DNA from: Flavobacterium sp. Root901
GTDB lineage: Bacteria > Bacteroidota > Bacteroidia > Flavobacteriales > Flavobacteriaceae
NCBI RefSeq assembly: GCF_001429765.1
Contig: NZ_LMJB01000005.1
Span: 628,490-692,489, forward strand
Direction of reading: 5' to 3'
Length of the DNA stretch: 64,000 bases
Shown: positions 25,895-34,203 of the stretch, piece by piece
How positions within the stretch are numbered: the first letter of the stretch is position 1
Layout of the letters: the number at the start of each line of letters is the position of its first letter
The notes under the pieces: model-generated
The model's database searches: none
Told to the model about the DNA's origin: nothing
What the model saw: only the letters and a program-made list of their open reading frames with translations
Program-made: the position numbers and the translations under genes

Positions 25895-27097
25895 ATGGCA
25901 AAAGGTGTTGCAATAACGGGAATGGGAATAATCTCTTCGATCGGGAATTCGGTTGAGGAAAATTACCATTCGTTAATCGAAAATAGAATCGGGATTTCCC
26001 GTATCTCGAATATTTCTACAGTTCATGCAGATGTTATTAAAGTGGGTGAAATTAAAAAAACCAACGATGATCTCATCAAAGAATTGAAATTGAACGATGA
26101 TAACAATTTTTCGAGAACCGCTATGATTGGTACTTTGGCAGCAAAACAAGCTGTAAAAAATGCCGGAATCACATCGATCAATGAATTTAGAACCGGACTT
26201 ATTTCGGCTACAAGTGTGGGCGGAATGGACATGACAGAAAAGCATTATTACGATTATTTTGAAAAACCGGAACTGGTAAAATATATTACCTGTCACGACG
26301 GCGGCGATGTCGCCGATAAAATTGCGGAAGAACTGGGTTTAAAAGGAATGGTTTCGACCATTAGTACGGCTTGCTCTTCTGCTGCAAATTCTATTATGCT
26401 TGGTGCAAGACTTATTAAAACCGGAAAACTGGACCGCGTAATTGTAGGCGGTGCCGATGCTCTGTCAAAATTTACCATCAACGGATTTAAGACTCTGATG
26501 ATTTTATCAGACGATTACAACAAGCCTTTCGACAATAACAGAAAAGGATTAAATCTTGGAGAAGCTGCCGCTTTTTTGGTTTTAGAATCAGATGAAATTG
26601 TCAAAAAACAAAACAAAAAAGTTTTGGCCAGAGTTTCTGGTTATGGAAATGCCAATGATGCATATCATCAAACAGCTTCTTCAGAAAATGGGGACGGTGC
26701 TTATTTAGCAATGAAAAAAGCTTTTGAAGTTTCGGGCTTAGAACCTTCTCAAATTGATTACATCAACGTACACGGAACTGCAACACCAAATAACGATTTA
26801 TCTGAAGGAAGAGCTTTACGCCGAATTTACGAAAATGAAAACGTACCTGATTTCAGTTCAACCAAACCTTTTACCGGTCACACTCTGGCAGCGGCGGCGG
26901 CAATTGAAGCTGTTTTCAGCGTTTTGGCAATTCAGAATAATGTCGTGTATCCAAATTTGAACTTTGAAACACAAATGGAAGAATTCGATTTGACTCCGCA
27001 GACTTCTTTAAAAAATGCAACTATCGAACATGTTTTATCTAATTCTTTTGGATTTGGAGGAAACTGTTCCACTCTTATATTTTCGAAAAGCGAATGA
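25895..27097 (+). CDS. beta-ketoacyl synthase, KS partner of a KS/CLF pair (ApeO-like)
   Basis: A 400-residue ketosynthase with a full active site: Cys160 (STACSSAA), His293 (NVHGTATP) and His329 (KPFTGHTL). It is followed with a 4-base overlap by a ketosynthase-like protein without Cys or His. This is the KS/CLF arrangement of type II systems; in aryl polyene clusters ApeO:ApeC form such a heterodimer. It probably performs the repeated extensions of the coumaroyl starter. Confidence 0.88.
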   Translation: MAKGVAITGMGIISSIGNSVEENYHSLIENRIGISRISNISTVHADVIKVGEIKKTNDDLIKELKLNDDNNFSRTAMIGTLAAKQAVKNAGITSINEFRTGLISATSVGGMDMTEKHYYDYFEKPELVKYITCHDGGDVADKIAEELGLKGMVSTISTACSSAANSIMLGARLIKTGKLDRVIVGGADALSKFTINGFKTLMILSDDYNKPFDNNRKGLNLGEAAAFLVLESDEIVKKQNKKVLARVSGYGNANDAYHQTASSENGDGAYLAMKKAFEVSGLEPSQIDYINVHGTATPNNDLSEGRALRRIYENENVPDFSSTKPFTGHTLAAAAAIEAVFSVLAIQNNVVYPNLNFETQMEEFDLTPQTSLKNATIEHVLSNSFGFGGNCSTLIFSKSE

Positions 27098-28155
27098 AAA
27101 AAACATATATAAATGGAGTAGGCTGTATTTCGACTCAAAAAACATTTGATACTGTTTTTTTGGAAGAAGCCCATATAAACCACGACGAAAATGTACTGGC
27201 AATAGTTCCGCCAGCGTATAAAGAATATATTGCTCCGGCTGCCAGCCGCAGAATGGCAAAAGGTGTAAAAAACGGAATCGTAGCTTCGGCTTTGGCAATG
27301 AAAGATGCTGATGTCGAAAAAGTTGATGCCATTATTACCGGAACGGGATTAGGATGCATCGAAGATTCTGAAAAATTCCTGAAAAGCATTTTAGATAATA
27401 AAGAAGAATTTTTAACACCAACTTCATTTATTCAGTCCACACATAATACTGTAGGTGCACAAATTGCTCTTTTACAACAATGTAAAGGTTATAATTTTAC
27501 GTATGTAAACGGCGCTGTTTCATTTGAATCGGCACTTTTAGATGCTAAAATGCAGATTGAAGAAGACGAAGCAAATTCAATTTTGGTGGGAGGTGTTGAC
27601 GAAAATGGCGATTACACCACTGCTCTTTTCAAATTAAACGGACGCATCAAAAAAGATAATTCGGGACCTTATGATGTTTTGAGTTCTCATACAAACGGAG
27701 CTGTTTACGGAGAAGGTGCCAGTTTTTTTGTTTTAGAAAACGAAAAAAAAGAAAACACTTACGCTGAACTTCTGGATATTGCAATCGTAAACACACTGGA
27801 AGTAAACGAAGTAGAAACTGAAATAAAATCTTTTTTAAAATCAAATAATTTAGAAATTTCAGATATCGACGCTTTGGTTTTAGGTTTTGACGGAAATGCT
27901 TCTTTCGAAAATTATTATAAAAATCTTGCTGAAAATTCGTTTTCAAAAACGCCTGTTTTGTATTACAAACATTTGAGCGGAGAATACGATACAGCTTCGG
28001 CTTTTGCTTTTTGGATGGCTTCAAAAGTTTTAAAAACACAGGAAATTCCAGAAATTATAAAAGTAAATTCGGTTACAAAACCAGCTTATAAAACCATTTT
28101 ATTGTACAATCAATTAAACGGAAAAAATCATAGTTTTACGTTACTTTCAAAATGA
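27094..28155 (+). CDS. chain-length-factor-like ketosynthase homologue (ApeC-like)
   Basis: A 353-residue protein with the thiolase fold of ketosynthases. At the nucleophile position it reads NGAVSFES (Val142 for Cys), and the later His positions are FDGNA and LSGEYDTA. It cannot condense on its own and matches the chain length factor of a type II pair, which sets cavity length. It overlaps the preceding KS by 4 bases and the deacetylase by 4, so stoichiometric coupled translation is likely. The missing residues are expected for this class and are not damage. Confidence 0.82.
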   Translation: MKKTYINGVGCISTQKTFDTVFLEEAHINHDENVLAIVPPAYKEYIAPAASRRMAKGVKNGIVASALAMKDADVEKVDAIITGTGLGCIEDSEKFLKSILDNKEEFLTPTSFIQSTHNTVGAQIALLQQCKGYNFTYVNGAVSFESALLDAKMQIEEDEANSILVGGVDENGDYTTALFKLNGRIKKDNSGPYDVLSSHTNGAVYGEGASFFVLENEKKENTYAELLDIAIVNTLEVNEVETEIKSFLKSNNLEISDIDALVLGFDGNASFENYYKNLAENSFSKTPVLYYKHLSGEYDTASAFAFWMASKVLKTQEIPEIIKVNSVTKPAYKTILLYNQLNGKNHSFTLLSK

Positions 28156-28928
28156 TAACGCATAAAAAAGTCACCATTTTTTTTATATCCTTGTTACTTT
28201 TTTTATTTTTATTAAAAGCTGATAAAGGAATTAACGAATTATGGTTTTTAGTAGTTGCTTTGCCTTTTCTTGCCATTACTATTTATGGAACAGCAAGAAT
28301 TTCATCTAATTATATTGTAAAGGCTTTTTGCAATAATCCATTAGAAAAAGAAAAAAAAATTGCTTTGACTTTTGATGATGGTCCGAGCGTTTATACTTTA
28401 GAAGTTTTGGAACTTCTGAAAAAATACAATGCCAAAGCGACTTTTTTCTGTATTGGGAAAAACATCGAAACGCATCCTGAAATTCTCCAAAAGGTTATTG
28501 ATGAAGGGCATTTAGTTGGAAATCATTCTTATTCTCATTCTAAGTTTTTTGATTTTTACACAGAACCAACTATAAGAAAGGAACTTCAAAAAACAGATAA
28601 GCTTCTGGAAAAATTCACTTCCAAAAAAATAAACTTCTTTCGTCCACCTTACGGAGTTACGACGCCATCGATTGGAAGAGCTTTAAAAATTACCGGACAT
28701 AAAACAATTGGCTGGAATATTCGTTCTCTAGATGGAGGAACAACAAATGTAGAATTGATTTTGAATCGAATTAAAAAACGAGTTTCTCCAGGCGGAATTG
28801 TACTTTTGCACGACACGGGATCGCACTCTGTTTTGGTATTGGAACAGTTTTTGCAATTTTTACAGCAAAATAATTATGAAGTGATTTCGATTGAAGAACT
28901 TTTGAATCTTAAAGCTTATGCAGACTAA
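28152..28928 (+). CDS. polysaccharide deacetylase family protein (NodB fold)
   Basis: A 258-residue protein with two N-terminal hydrophobic segments (9-21, 30-47) and a NodB domain: motif 1 TFDDGPS (Asp75, Asp76), motif 2 NHSYSH (His125, His129), RPPYG and LLHD. The metal-binding Asp-His-His set is complete. The family removes N-acetyl or related acyl groups from glycans at the envelope. Why one sits in the pigment cluster is unclear; it might act on an envelope acceptor or deacylate an intermediate. It overlaps the LolA-like gene by 11 bases. Confidence 0.87.
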   Translation: MITHKKVTIFFISLLLFLFLLKADKGINELWFLVVALPFLAITIYGTARISSNYIVKAFCNNPLEKEKKIALTFDDGPSVYTLEVLELLKKYNAKATFFCIGKNIETHPEILQKVIDEGHLVGNHSYSHSKFFDFYTEPTIRKELQKTDKLLEKFTSKKINFFRPPYGVTTPSIGRALKITGHKTIGWNIRSLDGGTTNVELILNRIKKRVSPGGIVLLHDTGSHSVLVLEQFLQFLQQNNYEVISIEELLNLKAYAD

Positions 28929-29550
28929 AATATATCTATTCTTGTTTTTAATTATCGGCGGTTTCAGTTTATCTGCTCAGGAACAAAAAATGACCGATGG
29001 CGAAATTGCATCTTTTAAACAAGATGTAAATGTCGTTGCCAAAAAAATCAAAACTTTAAGTACTGATTTTGTTCAGTACAAACATTTGGATTTTCTTTCG
29101 AAAGATATTGAAACATCCGGAAAAATGGTTTTTAAGGAACCTGCACTTTTGCAATGGCAATACAAAAAACCATACAATTACAGCATCGTTTTTAAGAATG
29201 GGAAAATCCTCATTAACGACGAAGGAAAGAAAAGCGCCGTAGATATTGGCAACAGTAAAATTTTTGCGAGAATTAATAAATTAATCGTGGGAAGCGTAAG
29301 CGGAAACATGTTTGACGATAAAGAATTTACGATTTCGTATTTTAAACTGAAAGGCCAGAATCTGGCAAAATTTATTCCGAAAGATGCTACGCTGAAAAAA
29401 TACATCAAACAAATTGAACTTACATTTGATAAAGAAGAAGCAACTGTGGTTCAGGTAAAATTGTTAGAATCATCTGAAGATTACACTAGAATTGTACTTA
29501 AAAATAAAGTAATCAATGCAAAAATCGACGATTCAGTTTTTACTAATTAA
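28918..29550 (+). CDS. LolA-like periplasmic carrier
   Basis: A 210-residue protein with signal peptide ending SLSAQEQ and the LolA features FVQYKHL, SGKMVFKEPALLQWQY and YNYSIVFKNGKIL. LolA folds form an open beta barrel that carries lipids through the periplasm. Aryl polyene clusters commonly encode one, so it probably shuttles the hydrophobic pigment to the outer membrane. It overlaps the next gene by 35 bases. Confidence 0.85.
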   Translation: MQTKIYLFLFLIIGGFSLSAQEQKMTDGEIASFKQDVNVVAKKIKTLSTDFVQYKHLDFLSKDIETSGKMVFKEPALLQWQYKKPYNYSIVFKNGKILINDEGKKSAVDIGNSKIFARINKLIVGSVSGNMFDDKEFTISYFKLKGQNLAKFIPKDATLKKYIKQIELTFDKEEATVVQVKLLESSEDYTRIVLKNKVINAKIDDSVFTN

Positions 29551-30151
29551 TTGCTTTCTGGCAATTTTTTTAATTTCTTGCGGCTCGGTCACAAAAAATT
29601 ATAATCCTAAAAAATTAGACAAAACGTCTTATCAAGTTCCCTATTTTTCAGATTCAAAAACGGATTATGTTTACAAAACCAATATAGCTGTTTACGGAAA
29701 TGAGTTGTCGGGAATTTTCATTGCAAAAAAAATAAATGACACGACACACCGAATTGTTTTTACGACTGAATTTGGAAATAAATTAATGGATTTTGAAATT
29801 TCTGAAAACGATTTTAAAGTCAATTCGATTGTTTCAGAATTAGACCGGAAAATTTTAATCAATACTTTAAAAGAAGATTTTCGACTGCTTTTAAAAAAAC
29901 AATATTTGATTCAGGAACAGTTTGAAAACGAATCGGATAACATCTATAAATCGGCAGATGGCAAGCGGGACAATTATATTTTTATCTCCAAAAAAGATCA
30001 AAAATTAGAAAAGATTGTTCATGCCTCTCAAACAAAAGAAAAATTTACGCTGTTTTTCAGTTCAGAAAACAATATTTTTGCGGAGAAGATTCAGATTATT
30101 CATCAGAATATTAAGCTAAAAATCGAACTAAACTATTTTAAATCAGAATAG
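29516..30151 (+). CDS. hypothetical lipoprotein of the pigment cluster
   Basis: A 211-residue protein whose N-terminus ends in a lipobox (IFLISCGS), so it is lipid-anchored. The mature region is Lys- and Asn-rich with predicted beta strands. The start codon lies 35 bases inside the LolA-like gene, implying tight coupling, and the two products may form a carrier/receptor pair resembling LolA and LolB. That parallel rests on position and topology only; no LolB signature is recognised. Confidence 0.72.
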   Translation: MQKSTIQFLLINCFLAIFLISCGSVTKNYNPKKLDKTSYQVPYFSDSKTDYVYKTNIAVYGNELSGIFIAKKINDTTHRIVFTTEFGNKLMDFEISENDFKVNSIVSELDRKILINTLKEDFRLLLKKQYLIQEQFENESDNIYKSADGKRDNYIFISKKDQKLEKIVHASQTKEKFTLFFSSENNIFAEKIQIIHQNIKLKIELNYFKSE

Positions 30152-30189
30152 AAAATTTAAACTAACCATAAAATTAAACTAATCAAAAG

Positions 30190-30792
30190 ATGAAAAAAAT
30201 AACCTTAATTGCATTCGTTTTATTTATCGGACTTGTAAAATCACAAGCACAGGTAAAAGTCAGCCCTGGACTCAGAGGCGGTTTAAATTTATCAACATTA
30301 ACCAATATTGATTATAACAGATCTAAAACTGATTTCTATATTGGCGGACTGGTAGACATCAAATTTAACAGATATTTTTCATTGCAGCCTGAGATTACTT
30401 ATTCAAGACAAGGTGATGAAGGAAGGGAATATTTTGGAAACGGCAATAGTTATCGCTATGTTAATTATGAATTAAACTATCTTACGCTTGGTGCGGTTGC
30501 CAAATATCACTTTGGCGGTAAAGGATTTCATGTTTTGGCCGGTCCATCTTTAGATATAAAAGTTGGCGATAATTATATTAACAGCAGTCCTGAAGGTTTT
30601 GACCTTGCAATTGTTGGAGGTGTTGGTTATACGCTGCCAAATGGATTAACTTTTGAAGCGAGAATTAAACAAGGAATGATCGATATTTATGGTTATGACG
30701 GAATTGATAATAATAACGATTATTATTATGATGACGTTATTTTAAATCAGGTTTTCCAAATCGGGATAAGCTATACTTTTAAAGTAAAATAA
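30190..30792 (+). CDS. outer-membrane beta-barrel protein (PorT-like), copy 1
   Basis: A 200-residue protein with signal peptide MKKITLIAFVLFIGLVKSQA, then alternating strands with Gly/aromatic girdles (PGLRGGLNLS; YFSLQPEITYSRQG) and a terminal aromatic strand ISYTFKVK. This is the OMP_b-brl_2 type of eight-stranded barrel. It is the first of three tandem paralogues lying between the LolA/lipoprotein pair and a hotdog gene. A role in pigment placement at the outer membrane is inferred from position. Confidence 0.85.
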   Translation: MKKITLIAFVLFIGLVKSQAQVKVSPGLRGGLNLSTLTNIDYNRSKTDFYIGGLVDIKFNRYFSLQPEITYSRQGDEGREYFGNGNSYRYVNYELNYLTLGAVAKYHFGGKGFHVLAGPSLDIKVGDNYINSSPEGFDLAIVGGVGYTLPNGLTFEARIKQGMIDIYGYDGIDNNNDYYYDDVILNQVFQIGISYTFKVK

Positions 30793-31406
30793 TGAAGAAA
30801 ATAATTGCAGCCGCTTTTGTTTTATTTGCCGGAATTTTTAACTCAAAAGCGCAGGCAGCTTTTAATCCTGGTTTAAGGGCAGGTTTGAGTTTGTCTACAA
30901 TTTCAGAAACACATGCCAATTACAGACCCGATTTTTATATTGGTGCTCTTGGAGAAATAAATATCTCGAAACGATATTCTTTACAGCCCGAAATAAATTA
31001 CATCCGACAAGGATCTGATAATGTAGCCAGAAATTTTATTGACCCTAATACAGATACTGAAAAAACAGTTTATCAGGATTTACAAATAAGTTATTTGTCG
31101 ATTGATTTAATTAACAAATTAAAATTTGGGCAGGGTTTTCAGGTACAATTTGGTCCTGCTTTAGATGTCCTTTTAAATGACAATTTAGCTTTTAGAAAAA
31201 CATACAATGATCTTTCGTTTGTTACCGGTGTTGCTTATAAAATGCCCTCAGGACTTGGTTTTGAATTCAGGTTTAAAAAAGGTCTTTTTGATGTTTTAGA
31301 CAGCGATTACTATTATAACAATTCTAACGACCATTATTTTTTTGGCGATTACAATACTAATGTCAATTTTCAAATTGGAATCACCTATTCTTTCAACGTA
31401 AAATAA
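30792..31406 (+). CDS. outer-membrane beta-barrel protein, copy 2
   Basis: A 204-residue paralogue of the preceding gene, overlapping it by one base. It has signal peptide MKKIIAAAFVLFAGIFNSKAQA, the strands PGLRAGLSLST and RYSLQPEINYIRQG, and the terminal strand GITYSFNVK. Loops between the strands are the least alike among the three paralogues, as expected for surface-exposed parts. Confidence 0.85.
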   Translation: MKKIIAAAFVLFAGIFNSKAQAAFNPGLRAGLSLSTISETHANYRPDFYIGALGEINISKRYSLQPEINYIRQGSDNVARNFIDPNTDTEKTVYQDLQISYLSIDLINKLKFGQGFQVQFGPALDVLLNDNLAFRKTYNDLSFVTGVAYKMPSGLGFEFRFKKGLFDVLDSDYYYNNSNDHYFFGDYNTNVNFQIGITYSFNVK

Positions 31407-31409
31407 AAT

Positions 31410-32051
31410 ATGAATATTAAAAATTTAGTACTTATCGCATTTGCTTTTTTTGCTTTTACCAAAACACAGGCTCAGGTAACTTTTAAACCGGGGATTCAGG
31501 CCGGAGTTAATATCGCTAAAATAACAAATACGGATCTGGGTAATAAAACAGATTTTTACATTGGAGCTTTCGGAGCTTTAAAACTGGGGCGCGTTTATAC
31601 ATTACAGCCTGAATTAACGTATTCAAGACAAGGTGGAAAAGGAAATGCAAACATGGGTACAACCAGCACTTACATTCCAGAAACAAACTCATATATAACC
31701 ACATATGACAGTGGAACTGTAAATGCTTCATTGCAGTATATTTCAGCACTTACTATAAATAAATTTAATTTTACTCAAGATTTTTATGCATTAGCCGGAC
31801 CTTTTGCCGATATTTTAATTGCTGATGATATTAAAACTACCCCTAAAAATAAAGAGTATAATTTTAATAAGGGCGATGATATTGATTTAGGAATAATTGC
31901 CGGATTAGGATACTGCCTTAAAAATGGGATTGGATTTGAAGCAAGAGTAAAAAAAGGATTTACAAATGCTTTTATAAATTATTATGATGAAAGCGGCGAC
32001 AGCAATAATTTAGTGTTTCAGTTTGGTGCCGCATATACATTCGGAAAATAA
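31410..32051 (+). CDS. outer-membrane beta-barrel protein, copy 3
   Basis: A 213-residue paralogue, 3 bases after copy 2. It has signal peptide ending AFTKTQAQ, the strands PGIQAGVNIAK and YTLQPELTYSRQG, and the terminal strand FQFGAAYTFGK. It carries a longer loop around residues 75-105. The three genes arose by tandem duplication and may form related channels or scaffold proteins. Confidence 0.85.
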   Translation: MNIKNLVLIAFAFFAFTKTQAQVTFKPGIQAGVNIAKITNTDLGNKTDFYIGAFGALKLGRVYTLQPELTYSRQGGKGNANMGTTSTYIPETNSYITTYDSGTVNASLQYISALTINKFNFTQDFYALAGPFADILIADDIKTTPKNKEYNFNKGDDIDLGIIAGLGYCLKNGIGFEARVKKGFTNAFINYYDESGDSNNLVFQFGAAYTFGK

Positions 32052-32058
32052 TAAAATT

Positions 32059-32430
32059 ATGGTTTTAAAAGACTTTTACAAAGTACTTTCGGAAGAGAAA
32101 ACAGGAGATGCTAAATATAATTTTCGTATATTAGTTAATGCCAATCATGAGGTTTTTAAAGGTCATTTTCCCGGAAACCCAATTATGCCGGGCGTTTGCA
32201 TGATTCAGATTATTAAAGAACTTGTGGAGTCAATCACAAAAAGTTCCTTGATTGTACAAACGCTTTCGAATGTAAAATTCATGGCATTAATTAATCCGGA
32301 AACAAATCCGGAGCTGCGTTTAGAACTTGACATAACAACCACAGAAGATGATTTGGTAAAGGTGAAAAACACCACATATTTTAACGAAACCACTGCTTTA
32401 AAATTAAGCAATGTGTATAAAAAATTATAA
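32059..32430 (+). CDS. FabZ/ApeI-like hotdog dehydratase subunit with His but not Glu
   Basis: About 123 residues from the ATG at 32059; an upstream in-frame start at 32023 lies inside the barrel gene. It has the FabA/FabZ block KGHFPGNPIMPGV with catalytic His36, but the active-site helix reads CMIQIIKE, giving Gln50 where FabZ has Glu. It is the mirror image of the two hotdog proteins at 17637 and 18069, which keep Glu and lack His. A heteromer would rebuild a complete dyad across the interface, as in ApeI:P. Confidence 0.82.
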   Translation: MVLKDFYKVLSEEKTGDAKYNFRILVNANHEVFKGHFPGNPIMPGVCMIQIIKELVESITKSSLIVQTLSNVKFMALINPETNPELRLELDITTTEDDLVKVKNTTYFNETTALKLSNVYKKL

Positions 32431-32432
32431 TT

Positions 32433-32918
32433 ATGAAATTACTATTGTCATTACTTTTATGGATAAATTTTGCCGGAACTCCAGATTTGGCTTCTATCCG
32501 AAAGATGTATACTGATGTTGCAAAATCAGAAACAAGTGCTAAAGAATTTACTGAAAAACTTGCCGGCGTTTCTGCCAGCGATGATAAAGTTTTAGTGGCT
32601 TACAAAGCCGCTTCAATTTTATTGGATTCGAAGTTTGCAGATAAATTAAAAAACAAAATTGACCGCTTTAAAGAAGGTGCAAAACTTTTGGAATCTACCA
32701 TAAAAAGCGAACCAAATAATATCGAAATCAGAATGATTCGATTAAGTATTCAGGAAAATGTTCCCGGAATAACTGGTTATAAAAAAAATATTAAAGAAGA
32801 TAAAAAATTCATCGCGGCGCACTATGCTGAGCAAAATGCAGCTTTGAAAGATTATCTAAAAGACTTTGTTTTACAATCTAAAAGTTTCTCTGAAAAAGAG
32901 AAGCAGTTTGTAAAATAA
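32433..32918 (+). CDS. hypothetical secreted helical protein
   Basis: A 161-residue protein with a short signal-like N-terminus (MKLLLSLLLWINFAG) and an otherwise helical, Lys/Glu-rich body that could form a TPR-like bundle. It starts 2 bases after the hotdog gene and is followed after 18 bases by a glycosyltransferase. No family is recognised. It is probably periplasmic and part of the pigment operon. Confidence 0.75.
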   Translation: MKLLLSLLLWINFAGTPDLASIRKMYTDVAKSETSAKEFTEKLAGVSASDDKVLVAYKAASILLDSKFADKLKNKIDRFKEGAKLLESTIKSEPNNIEIRMIRLSIQENVPGITGYKKNIKEDKKFIAAHYAEQNAALKDYLKDFVLQSKSFSEKEKQFVK

Positions 32919-32936
32919 ACTCCTGAAAAATTCTCA

Positions 32937-34121
32937 ATGAAACCTATTTTATCAAAGCAGGAATTGCTCGATTCAACTTCTTTTTGTGTTATTGTTCCAA
33001 CTTACAATAACCAGAAAACATTGAAAAAAGTGTTGGATTCTATTTTAGATTTCACTCAAAATATTATTATTGTCAACGATGGTTCGACAGATGAAACGAG
33101 TGAAATTTTAAAACAATATTCGCAGTTTACTCAAATTCATCATCCTGAAAATTTAGGAAAAGGAAGAGCACTGCGAAATGGTTTTAGAAAAGCGATTGAA
33201 CTAAATTTTCAATACGCAGTAACGATAGATTCTGACGGCCAGCATTTTGCTGCTGATATTCCGGTTTTTATTGAAGAAATTCAAAAAGAACCCAATTCGC
33301 TTTTAATTGGAAGCCGAAACATGACGCAGGAAAATGTTCCGAAAAAAAGTAGTTTTGGTAACAAATTTTCGAATTTCTGGTTCAAGTTTGAAACCGGAAT
33401 TGAACTTCAGGACACACAATCCGGTTTTAGATTATATCCGTTAAAATTAATTCCAAACCGATTTTACACCAATAAATTTGAGTTTGAAATCGAAGTAATA
33501 GTTCGTTCAGCCTGGAAAGGAATTGTGGTAAAAAATATTCCTATTCAGGTTTTATACGATCCTGCAGAACGAGTTTCTCATTTTCGCCCTTTCAGGGATT
33601 TTACCAGAATCAGCATTTTGAATACTGTTTTGGTTACAAATGCCCTGATCTATATTAAACCCCGCGATTTTTTTCGACGGGCAAAAAAAAAAGGTTTAAA
33701 AAAATTCTTCCTTGAAGATATTTTAGAAAGCAGCGATTCTAATTTCAAAAAATCGGCTGCAATTGCTTTGGGAATTTTTATCGGAATTTCTCCTTTCTGG
33801 GGATTTCAAACGATCCTTCTTTTTACTTTTGCCGCTTTATTCCGCCTTAATAAAGTCATTGCATTTTTGTCGTCAAATGTGAGTTTTCCTCCATTTATTC
33901 CGCTTATCATTTACGGTTCTTTAAAAACAGGAAGCTTTTTTGTCTCCAGCGATGCGCCTTTAATTTTAGATAGTTCTGCGACGCTCGATGATATTCAAAA
34001 AAACGCTGCGCAATATATCGTCGGAAGTCTTATTTTAGCATCCGTTTTAGCACTGTCAGCTGGTCTCATTAGTTATTTGCTTTTAACTGCTTTTAGTTCT
34101 AAAAATAAATCAAATATTTAA
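32937..34121 (+). CDS. glycosyltransferase family 2 protein with C-terminal DUF2062
   Basis: A 394-residue protein with an N-terminal GT-A domain (FCVIVPTYNNQKTL; VNDGSTDET; TIDSDGQHFAAD as the DxD site) and a C-terminal membrane DUF2062 region (ALGIFIGISPFWGFQTILLF and following). The GT2-DUF2062 fusion is frequent in aryl polyene clusters of Bacteroidota. It probably transfers a sugar or similar group to a lipid-linked acceptor at the inner membrane. The acceptor is unknown. Confidence 0.85.
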   Translation: MKPILSKQELLDSTSFCVIVPTYNNQKTLKKVLDSILDFTQNIIIVNDGSTDETSEILKQYSQFTQIHHPENLGKGRALRNGFRKAIELNFQYAVTIDSDGQHFAADIPVFIEEIQKEPNSLLIGSRNMTQENVPKKSSFGNKFSNFWFKFETGIELQDTQSGFRLYPLKLIPNRFYTNKFEFEIEVIVRSAWKGIVVKNIPIQVLYDPAERVSHFRPFRDFTRISILNTVLVTNALIYIKPRDFFRRAKKKGLKKFFLEDILESSDSNFKKSAAIALGIFIGISPFWGFQTILLFTFAALFRLNKVIAFLSSNVSFPPFIPLIIYGSLKTGSFFVSSDAPLILDSSATLDDIQKNAAQYIVGSLILASVLALSAGLISYLLLTAFSSKNKSNI

Positions 34122-34129
34122 AAAGTTTT

Positions 34130-34187
34130 GCCACGAATTTCACCAATTAACACAAATTAATTCGTGAAAATTCGTGAAATTCGTGGC
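34130..34187. repeat. inverted repeat in the gap before the MMPL gene
   Basis: Perfect 14-bp arms (GCCACGAATTTCAC at 34130-34143 and GTGAAATTCGTGGC at 34174-34187) enclose a 30-base loop with another ttcgtgaaa copy. A GTG inside the right arm could be mistaken for the start of the next gene. Confidence 0.75.
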
Positions 34188-34203
34188 GAAAAAATCAACA
34201 ATC

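Noticed and set aside
27647..28039. 130-residue minus-strand open frame
   Set aside because: Shadow of the CLF gene, rich in Lys/Leu/Phe from its codons.
27094..28155. Inactivated ketosynthase pseudogene
   Set aside because: Loss of Cys and His is the normal state of chain length factors, and the gene is intact and coupled to an active KS.
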